5,004 bases of DNA, from NCBI GenBank assembly GCA_021159445.1, contig JAGGRV010000106.1, positions 1 through 5,004 on the forward strand, read 5' to 3'. Below the pieces are notes generated by a model. The model did not search any database. It was not told the origin of the DNA and saw only the letters and a list, made by a program, of their open reading frames with translations. Below are positions 1 to 4,920 of the stretch, piece after piece (position 1 is the first letter of the stretch; each line of letters opens with the position of its first letter). A program made the position numbers and the translations under genes. Origin of the DNA: Deltaproteobacteria bacterium (lineage in GTDB: Bacteria > Desulfobacterota > Dissulfuribacteria > Dissulfuribacterales > UBA3076).

Positions 1-26
1 AGCAAAACATCCTGTAATCATTAAAC

Positions 27-59
27 TAATAGCTAACCGCTAAAGGCTAATCGCTTAAT
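27..59. repeat. Tandem heptamer array, consensus TAANNGC
   Basis: Four exact tandem copies of TAANNGC lie at 27-54 (TAATAGC, TAACCGC, TAAAGGC, TAATCGC). A decayed fifth unit follows, and it contains the stop codon of the minus-strand gene (TTA at 55-57). The three constant bases at one side and two at the other keep strict 7-nt phase, while the two middle bases vary. The array gives TAA in all three plus-strand frames. Short heptanucleotide tandem repeats are known in some bacterial genomes, for example cyanobacterial STRRs. Whether this one belongs to a dispersed family here is unknown. Confidence 0.6.
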
Positions 60-885
60 TTAATTGAACTTGATTCGAATTTGCCAGGGTATACTCCTTC
101 TCTAACATATGAGCTAATTCCTTCAGGCGTTTTTCCAGAATTCGCAGTCCGGATTTTGCCTCTTCGCAGTCCGGATTTATTTTAAGGGCCTCAACAAAGG
201 CCATACGAGCTTCTACGTACCAACTGCCTTCCAGGTAATTTTCCCCTGCCATGCAGTAGGCCTCGTCAAGGCCTGAAGGGAACATGGCACCGAGCGTCTG
301 ATTCAGTCCACCGCTTTTCTGCCAGAGTTTATTTATGTCTGACTTATGTTCGAGCATAAATCGTACGAGCAAAGAGTTGTCTCGCTCAGCCAGGAGCAGT
401 GATTTTAGATGTTCAGCAGCAGACACGAAAAGGTTTTCGAGTCTATTTATTCCCCGCTGTATGTCTTCCAGCGTCTCTTCAAAGAAATGTTGGCAGTTTT
501 CCTGCCAATCATAAGCGGTGGTGGTAGTCGAGGCAACCTGATAGGCAGGATGATAACGATCTACCATGTAGACATTTTCCTTCAGCTTCATGGCCTCATG
601 GAATATGGCCCCAACCATCCAGTCAAAAAAAAATGGTTCCGGTTGCTTGTCCGGATCGATATTTTTCCAGAGGCGGTGGCAGTTATTCTTTAATACCCAT
701 AGTGTCCCCCGGTCTGTTTGTGTCCCTACCCAGTTGTCCAGACCTTCATAGGTGATGCCTGCGTCCCTGTATTTTTTTTCAATTTCCAGAAAAAAAGAGT
801 ATGAATGGATGAAGTCTCTCAATACGTTTTTTATAAAGAGGTCTTTCCGTTCCTCCAGCCAAGACTGTTTATCTGTGTTTTCCAT
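55..885 (-). CDS. Hypothetical protein with C-terminal TPR-like segment
   Basis: This is a 276-residue soluble protein that I do not recognise as a named family. There is no signal peptide or membrane segment. The N-terminal ~165 residues look mainly helical and rich in aromatic and charged residues. They include a distinctive stretch around residues 86-115 (FFFDWMVGAIFHEAMKLKE followed by a YHPAY element) that looks like a conserved family signature. Residues 207-257 resemble a tetratricopeptide repeat plus a capping helix (AGENYLEGSWYVEARMAFVEAL, then KINPD and a charged helix), suggesting a protein-protein interaction role. The start ATG lies 2 nt after the stop of the upstream transporter gene. 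A weak GCAGG ribosome site sits inside the end of that gene, so translational coupling is likely. The stop codon falls inside the heptamer array. Function is unknown; only the TPR-like assignment is supported, and modestly. Confidence 0.8.
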   Translation of the reverse strand: MENTDKQSWLEERKDLFIKNVLRDFIHSYSFFLEIEKKYRDAGITYEGLDNWVGTQTDRGTLWVLKNNCHRLWKNIDPDKQPEPFFFDWMVGAIFHEAMKLKENVYMVDRYHPAYQVASTTTTAYDWQENCQHFFEETLEDIQRGINRLENLFVSAAEHLKSLLLAERDNSLLVRFMLEHKSDINKLWQKSGGLNQTLGAMFPSGLDEAYCMAGENYLEGSWYVEARMAFVEALKINPDCEEAKSGLRILEKRLKELAHMLEKEYTLANSNQVQLN

Positions 886-887
886 TG

Positions 888-1799
888 TTAACCTGCCAAA
901 ACTATGAGTCCCACACCCAGAACCATTAGACTTGCTCCGGCTAAGCGTTGGGTGATCTCTTTTTCTTTGAAGATAAGTTTTCCGTAAATGACGCTGAAAA
1001 TCAGACTGGTCCTTTTTACTGCAATCATATAGGCCGCTGTGATCAGATTAATTGCCCACATGTGACTGAGTACCATAATTGTCTGGGCAAGACCAACTGC
1101 CCACCAGGCGCTCCATGGATTTCGGTCGGTTTTTTTAAAGGGCCATAGGGTTGATTGCTTATTCTGTGAACCAAATCCATTGGTTATCCAGCGGAGCGCT
1201 CCGAGGCTCAACGGAGTGACTATTCCCAGTAACACAAAATAAAAACAGGCAAAGAATATCGGATCAGAGTGTTGAATTGCTTTTTTCCCAAGTACGGAAG
1301 TAAGGCCGTATATCCCGGCGACTGCCAGCATAAGCCTCGATCCTTGCTCTTTGGCAATGGCCCTTAATGGCTCAAGAAACCCTTTTCTGCTGCTTTTGAT
1401 ATGTAGGACATAGGCCCCGGTTACAGTGCACAGTATGCCCAGAAGTCCCGCCATGGTCACCTTTTCATCCAGAACCAGCCAGCCGGTCAGTATAATGAAT
1501 ACGGGAGTGAAGGCGAGGAAGGGTATGCTGAGCGACAGAGGAGAGACCTTGAGTGCCTGCATATATAGTAGCAAGGCAAGGATCTCAAAAGGGACCAGAA
1601 AGCCTACGGTCTGCCAAAAAATTAGATCGGTTTCCGGCCAGGATATGGCAAGGAGCAGGGGTAGCAAAAATGGCATTGGGGCAGTGGATCTTACTATAGC
1701 CATATTGCCTGGAGACAAATGGCTAAACCGGGCCTTCAGGATAGTATCCCCTGTGGCAGTGGCCAAAGCAGTCAATAGGGCTGCGGGAAACCAGTTCAC
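888..1799 (-). CDS. EamA/DMT-superfamily membrane transporter
   Basis: This 303-residue, very hydrophobic protein has about ten predicted membrane helices, roughly at 5-23, 38-54, 62-82, 91-110, 116-133, 157-173, 180-202, 230-252, 254-276 and 285-302. This is the two-times-five-helix layout of EamA (DUF6) drug/metabolite transporters. Each half ends with the typical short acidic/basic loop before its last helix: LVLDEKVT at 108-115 and FKEKEIT at 277-283, followed by glycine-rich closing helices (AGASLMVLGVGLIVLAG at the C-terminus). The family exports or imports amino acids, nucleotides or other small metabolites; the substrate cannot be read from sequence. The start is GTG (1797-1799) with only a weak GGAA-like site before it. 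It is chosen because the next Met (residue 33) would remove the first helix. It lies 19 nt downstream of the htpX stop and 2 nt upstream of the next gene, so it probably belongs to their operon. Confidence 0.9.
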   Translation of the reverse strand: MNWFPAALLTALATATGDTILKARFSHLSPGNMAIVRSTAPMPFLLPLLLAISWPETDLIFWQTVGFLVPFEILALLLYMQALKVSPLSLSIPFLAFTPVFIILTGWLVLDEKVTMAGLLGILCTVTGAYVLHIKSSRKGFLEPLRAIAKEQGSRLMLAVAGIYGLTSVLGKKAIQHSDPIFFACFYFVLLGIVTPLSLGALRWITNGFGSQNKQSTLWPFKKTDRNPWSAWWAVGLAQTIMVLSHMWAINLITAAYMIAVKRTSLIFSVIYGKLIFKEKEITQRLAGASLMVLGVGLIVLAG

Positions 1800-1818
1800 C
1801 CGCTATTTTCCATATTCT

Positions 1819-2685
1819 CTATACCCCTTTTTGGCGTCCGGCCATGGAGCGAAGCCTGCGTATACGTTCCTGGATGGGAGGGTGAGTGCTGAACAGTTTT
1901 GCAACTGACGCGGCTGTGAGGGGGTTCACTATGTACATTTGCGCAGTTGCAGGGTTTACCTTCATGGGCACACGGTGATTCCATTCATCCAATTTTTTAA
2001 GAGCGCTGGCCAGGGCCATTGGATGATTACATATTTTGGCCCCTGTGGCATCAGCCTGGTACTCCCTGCTTCTGGATATGGCCATCTGAATAAGGGCGGC
2101 AGCTATGGGCGCTATGATCATCATGATCAGTCCTCCTATCAGACCGCTTGCACCTTCGTCGTCATCAGAGCCGCCAAAACCCCCGAACAACATGGCCCAC
2201 TGGGCCATAGTGGCAATGTAGCTTATGGCGCCTGCTATAACAGCAGCTATGGAGCTTATCAGTATATCCCTGTTGCGGATATGTGCGAATTCGTGTGCAA
2301 GGACCCCTTCCAGCTCCTCGCGGTTGAGTATCCGCAGGATACCCTCTGTGACCGCAACCGCAGCGTGGTCCGGGTTCCGCCCGGTGGCAAAGGCATTAGG
2401 AGTCTGCTGGGCTATGAGATAAACCTTTGGTTTAGGCATCCCGGCCTTCTGCGCAAGTCCTGCTACTATGGAATGGAGCTGCGGGGTCTCTGCTTCAGAG
2501 ACCTCCCTGGCCCCGCTCATCTTCAGGGCAAGCTTGTCGCTGTACCAGTAAGCAAAAAAGTTCATCGCGCCGGCCATCACCAAGGCCACTGTCATGCCTG
2601 TGCGGCCACCCAGTGCCCCTCCGACGAACAGAAAGAGAGCCGTGAGGGCTGCTAAAAACATGAATGTTTTAAACATGTTGTACAT
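1819..2685 (-). CDS. htpX: Membrane zinc metalloprotease HtpX (peptidase M48B)
   Basis: HtpX is an inner-membrane zinc endoprotease that takes part in quality control of misfolded membrane proteins, working alongside FtsH in E. coli. The 288-residue length is normal for the family. Two hydrophobic helices lie near residues 6-25 and 29-47. The zinc motif HEFAH is at 131-135 (ligands His131 and His135, catalytic Glu132), preceded by the family signature NAFATGRNP (97-105). Two more membrane segments lie near 142-163 and 182-203. The third zinc ligand is Glu208, in SREYQADATGA. A conserved THPP element (268-271) comes before the basic C-terminus. All catalytic residues are present, so the enzyme should be active. 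The first ATG is preferred over the ATG at codon 4 because GGAGG (2699-2703) lies 13 nt upstream of it. The gene heads a tight three-gene cluster and is 92 nt downstream of fbp. No sigma-32-type promoter was evident, although htpX is heat-inducible in enterics. Confidence 0.97.
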   Translation of the reverse strand: MYNMFKTFMFLAALTALFLFVGGALGGRTGMTVALVMAGAMNFFAYWYSDKLALKMSGAREVSEAETPQLHSIVAGLAQKAGMPKPKVYLIAQQTPNAFATGRNPDHAAVAVTEGILRILNREELEGVLAHEFAHIRNRDILISSIAAVIAGAISYIATMAQWAMLFGGFGGSDDDEGASGLIGGLIMMIIAPIAAALIQMAISRSREYQADATGAKICNHPMALASALKKLDEWNHRVPMKVNPATAQMYIVNPLTAASVAKLFSTHPPIQERIRRLRSMAGRQKGV

Positions 2686-2698
2686 AATGTTAGATAAT

Positions 2699-2703
2699 CC
2701 TCC
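2699..2703 (-). promoter_or_regulatory. htpX ribosome binding site (GGAGG)
   Basis: On the minus strand GGAGG sits 13 nt before the ATG at 2685, within TGGAGGA. The spacing is somewhat long, but it would be 22 nt to the alternative ATG at codon 4, so it supports the upstream start. A perfect 7-bp hairpin lies one base upstream of this site. Confidence 0.7.
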
Positions 2704-2704
2704 A

Positions 2705-2722
2705 GGGAATATGTTTATTCCC
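2705..2722 (-). promoter_or_regulatory. Perfect 7-bp inverted repeat in the htpX leader
   Basis: GGGAATA (2705-2711) and TATTCCC (2716-2722) are exact reverse complements separated by four bases, lying between the fbp stop and the htpX ribosome site. It is not followed by a T-run on the minus strand, so it is a poor intrinsic terminator for fbp. It could be a dyad operator near the htpX transcription start, or, if transcription begins upstream, an RNA hairpin beside the Shine-Dalgarno. The role is inferred; only the symmetry is seen. Confidence 0.4.
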
Positions 2723-2723
2723 C

Positions 2724-2752
2724 AATATGATCATTTTCCCATCTCAAGGCAA
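2724..2752 (-). promoter_or_regulatory. Candidate sigma-70-like promoter for htpX
   Basis: On the minus strand TTGCCT (2747-2752) is followed after 17 bp by CATATT (2724-2729). Each hexamer matches the consensus at four of six positions. This would place the start of transcription about 30 nt before the htpX ATG, at the dyad at 2705-2722. The match is weak, and htpX may instead be read from the fbp transcript. Confidence 0.22.
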
Positions 2753-2777
2753 GGGGCAGGCATTTTGCGGGCGGCGT

Positions 2778-3791
2778 CTAATCTTTGCCCTGCATGATGT
2801 TGGTGGCCTTTTCCACATCCAGCTTGCTGCCCATAAAGACCGGCACCCTCTCGTGGAGGGCTGAGGGCTTTATATCCAAAATATTCTGTTCACCATCTGT
2901 GGCAGCCCCGCCTGCCTGTTCCAAAATATAGGCCATAGGAGCAACTTCGCACAAAAGGCGCAGCTTGCCCCTTGGCTTTGCAGGATCTTTCTTGTCGGCC
3001 GGGTACATGAATATGCCGCCATATAGGAGGTTTCTGTGGAAGTCAGCCACAAAAGAACCAATATACCTGGCAGCGTAGGGCTTTCCCCTTTCATTTTCCT
3101 GGCTCTTGAAATAGTCTACTACCCTTTTTGTTTTCTCATCCCAGTAACTTGTATATGCCTCGTTGACAGAATAGACCTTTCCCCTTTCAGGGATCGTGAT
3201 ATTCTGGTGAGAGAGCAGAAATTCGCCTACTGACGGGTCAAGGGTAAAGCCATTCACACTCTTGCCTGTTGTATAGACCAGCATTGTGCTGGGACCGTAA
3301 ATGAAATAGCCTGCCGCTACTTGTTTCGAACCGCGGCGGAGGAAGTCGTCAAGGGTTACATAGGGCCTGTCACTTACCTTTCGATGGATGGAGAAGATCG
3401 TGCCGATGTTGACATTTGCGTCGATGTTGGATGAGCCGTCCAAGGGATCAAAGGTCAGGAGATAGTCTTCCTGATGCATATCTTCCGGAACCGGTATGAT
3501 GTCGGCGTTTTCTTCAGAGGACATGGCACAGACCACACCGGTCCGCTCCATCCTGTAGATGAGCACGTGGTTTGCGAAATCATCCAGTTTGCGTACGCGT
3601 TCCCCCTGTATATTGATATCACCAGTGAGACCCAGGATGTCCACAAGCCCTGCCTTATTGACTTCACGAGATATGATTTTTGCCGCGAAGATAAGCTCTT
3701 GCAGAAGCCTTGTCAGCCGCCCTGTGGCTGCGGGGGATTCTTTCTGGTGAATCAACAGATGCTCAGTGACAGTAATGCCCAGTCCTTTCAT
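2778..3791 (-). CDS. fbp: Class I fructose-1,6-bisphosphatase
   Basis: This enzyme hydrolyses fructose 1,6-bisphosphate to fructose 6-phosphate, the committed step of gluconeogenesis, in the cytoplasm. From the chosen start the protein is 337 residues, normal for class I. Visible motifs are SSEEN (91-95, metal-binding acids), FDPLDGSSNID (114-124, the metal and phosphate site with Asp115 and Asp118), GSFVADFHRNLLYGGIFMYP (245-264, the substrate-binding signature), and GKLRLLCEVAPMAYILEQ (275-292, including metal ligand Glu282). The N-terminal TGRLTRLL (23-30) aligns with the AMP-site loop of regulated class I enzymes (TGELT in the mammalian enzyme), with Arg in place of Glu. Allosteric AMP control is therefore possible but uncertain. 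The frame stays open upstream to a GTG at 3836, but the ATG at 3791 has a strong ribosome site 7 nt ahead. The upstream extension would also begin inside the palindromic repeat, so the shorter form is preferred. It is the first gene of the leftward block. Confidence 0.96.
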   Translation of the reverse strand: MKGLGITVTEHLLIHQKESPAATGRLTRLLQELIFAAKIISREVNKAGLVDILGLTGDINIQGERVRKLDDFANHVLIYRMERTGVVCAMSSEENADIIPVPEDMHQEDYLLTFDPLDGSSNIDANVNIGTIFSIHRKVSDRPYVTLDDFLRRGSKQVAAGYFIYGPSTMLVYTTGKSVNGFTLDPSVGEFLLSHQNITIPERGKVYSVNEAYTSYWDEKTKRVVDYFKSQENERGKPYAARYIGSFVADFHRNLLYGGIFMYPADKKDPAKPRGKLRLLCEVAPMAYILEQAGGAATDGEQNILDIKPSALHERVPVFMGSKLDVEKATNIMQGKD

Positions 3792-3798
3792 TTTTTTA

Positions 3799-3805
3799 CT
3801 CCTTT
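3799..3805 (-). promoter_or_regulatory. Strong ribosome binding site fixing the fbp start
   Basis: On the minus strand AAAGGAG is followed after 7 nt by ATG (3789-3791). This near-ideal Shine-Dalgarno decides the start against the 15-codon-longer GTG option at 3836, within which this same site would be coding. Confidence 0.88.
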
Positions 3806-3827
3806 CTGGATGAATATGTCCCAGCTT

Positions 3828-3950
3828 TGATTCCACTGAAAATACCCTATCTGCTGCGTTGCTTCAATTTGCCACTCACTGCGACGTACAAGTACGCCTC
3901 ATTCCTGGAAATTTTCGCGTTTTGCATCTGGAGCATTTTGAGCGGAATCA
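3828..3950. repeat. 123-bp imperfect palindromic intergenic element
   Basis: The outer arms 3828-3854 and 3924-3950 are inverted copies matching at 20 of 27 positions, both beginning TGATTCC and sharing CT-AAAAT. The centre holds the hairpin CGTAC-AA-GTACG (3885-3896), which extends to 7 of 9 pairs (3881-3889 with 3892-3900). The midpoints of arms and hairpin nearly coincide (3889 and 3890.5), so the whole block folds as one long interrupted stem on either strand. It encodes no protein. From memory, similar elements (a central GTAC palindrome flanked by arms containing CATTTTGAGCG-like sequence) recur between genes in Desulfobacterota; I could not search for this. It ends 37 nt before the fbp ATG. 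It could be a non-autonomous mobile or REP-like element. No target-site duplication is obvious at its ends. Confidence 0.75.
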
Positions 3951-4140
3951 TATTTCAGGTTTTTTGCAATGTAATCAAAATTATAATATCATATAAACAG
4001 TCCCCTTGGCAAAACCCAATCCAACCAGATCTGTCCTCATGATCTATATTCTATTCAGGTGAGCTATTATGCTAACGTTGCATATTTATCGGATCACAGT
4101 AATGTGCTTTGGTCAATAAGTTCATGGAGGGTTAAAATAT
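3951..4140 (+). other. Upstream region of thi4; no riboswitch recognised
   Basis: This non-coding stretch separates the palindrome from thi4. It contains the AT-rich promoter-like core near 3980-3990, a weak AGATC/GATCT dyad (4027-4031 with 4041-4045), other AT-rich hexamers such as TATTAT at 4065-4070, and the thi4 ribosome site GGAGGG (4126-4131). I looked for the conserved TPP-riboswitch strings (CTGAGA and the CCTGAT / GGATAATGCC-like parts) and did not find them. How thi4 is regulated is therefore not apparent. Confidence 0.5.
3983..4012 (-). promoter_or_regulatory. Candidate fbp promoter (TTGCCA-N18-TATTAT)
   Basis: On the minus strand TTGCCA (4007-4012) and TATTAT (3983-3988) are separated by 18 bp, and each matches the sigma-70 consensus at five of six positions. 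Transcription would begin near 3976 and give an fbp leader of about 185 nt containing the entire 123-bp palindrome. The AT-rich core also reads TATAAT on the plus strand (3982-3987). It could be a -10 element for thi4, but no good -35 lies at the right distance for it. Confidence 0.4.
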
Positions 4141-4920
4141 ATGTCTTTGGATGAAATCAAGATTAGCCGAGCTATTTTAAGCCGTTTTATGGCCAAGTTT
4201 TCTGATTATCTTGAACTGGATGTTGCAATTGTCGGTGCTGGTCCATCAGGCCTTATGGCGGCCTTGCGTCTTGCCCAAAAGGGCCACAAGGTAGCTGTTT
4301 TTGAGAGGAAACTCAGTATTGGCGGAGGAATGTGGGGCGGCGGCATGATGTTCAACGAGATAGTAGTTCAAGAGCAAGGGGCTGCTATCCTTAAAGACCT
4401 CGGCATTACTGTAGAGGATGCAGGAGACGGATATTACACCGCCGATTCTGTAGAATGCACTTCAACATTAACCAGTCTTGCCTGTAAAGCCGGTGCCAGG
4501 ATTTTCAATCTTATGACCGTAGAGGACGTGCTGGTCCGGGAGAACACGGTCACTGGCCTGGTGATCAATTGGAGTGCTGTGGATATAGCGGGATTCCATG
4601 TGGATCCCTTGGCTGTCAGGGCCGGATATGTTGTAGAGAGCACTGGTCATGACACAGAGGTCCTCAGGGTCATACAGAATAAAACAGGCGAAAGACTTCT
4701 CACAGATACAGGGGAAATAATGGGAGAGCGGTCTATGTGGGCAGAGGTTGCGGAGAATACTACGTTGGAGAATACCAAGGAGGCCTTCCCTGGCGTTTTT
4801 GTCGCCGGCATGGCAGCTAACGCCACCTTTGGGTCGTTTCGCATGGGGCCTATTTTCGGGGGCATGTTATTGTCCGGTGAAAGAGTGGCTGAATTGATAG
4901 ATGAGAGGCTTAGCTCTTAG
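4141..4920 (+). CDS. thi4: Thiazole synthase Thi4, sulfide-dependent His type
   Basis: Thi4 makes the adenylated thiazole carboxylate precursor of thiamin from NAD and glycine. In anaerobes with the His-type active site, the sulfur comes from free sulfide and iron(II) is needed. Archaeal relatives were formerly misannotated as ribulose-1,5-bisphosphate synthetase. At 259 residues it has the usual prokaryotic length. Visible features are the Rossmann dinucleotide motif VGAGPSG (31-37), the ribose-binding acid Glu55 in VFERK, the glycine-rich GGGMWGGGMM (61-70), and HVDP at 153-156. The last aligns with the yeast CMDP segment whose Cys205 donates sulfur, so His153 replaces the suicidal Cys and Asp155 matches the iron ligand Asp207. 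STGHD (167-171) and the C-terminal FVAGMAANATFGSFRMGPIFGGM (220-242) are also family-typical. The ATG has GGAGGG 9 nt upstream. It is divergent from fbp, and no other thiamin gene is in view. Confidence 0.93.
   Translation: MSLDEIKISRAILSRFMAKFSDYLELDVAIVGAGPSGLMAALRLAQKGHKVAVFERKLSIGGGMWGGGMMFNEIVVQEQGAAILKDLGITVEDAGDGYYTADSVECTSTLTSLACKAGARIFNLMTVEDVLVRENTVTGLVINWSAVDIAGFHVDPLAVRAGYVVESTGHDTEVLRVIQNKTGERLLTDTGEIMGERSMWAEVAENTTLENTKEAFPGVFVAGMAANATFGSFRMGPIFGGMLLSGERVAELIDERLSS

Noticed and set aside
1426..1908. 160-codon plus-strand open frame opposite the transporter
   Set aside because: Its composition mirrors the hydrophobic codons of the transporter on the other strand, and it runs across the htpX-transporter junction. 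It has no recognisable features.
1796..1984. Short minus-strand frame ending MENSG across the htpX-transporter junction
   Set aside because: It overlaps the htpX end in another frame. The ATG at 1811-1813 gives only a five-codon peptide and is out of frame with the transporter.
1939..2655. 238-codon open frame on the plus strand opposite htpX
   Set aside because: It is fully antisense to a confidently identified protease gene, its translation is rich in Cys, His and Gly with no domain-like pattern, and it has no convincing start signals. It is a shadow frame.
3792..3836. 15-codon N-terminal extension of fructose-bisphosphatase starting at GTG 3836
   Set aside because: The extension would translate the strong Shine-Dalgarno of the ATG at 3791 and start inside the palindromic repeat. 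The residues do not look like the family N-terminus.
3964..3978. FNR/CRP-like site (TTGCAATGTAATCAA)
   Set aside because: Only one half-site fits and the spacing is off by one base from the TTGAT-N4-ATCAA consensus.
3827..4042. 71-codon plus-strand open frame over the palindrome
   Set aside because: It translates the structured repeat and the AT-rich promoter region, has no ribosome site, and resembles no protein.
4027..4045. AGATC-N9-GATCT dyad upstream of thi4 as an operator or riboswitch stem
   Set aside because: Five pairs without extension are expected by chance in this much sequence, and they do not fit any known thiamin-related motif.
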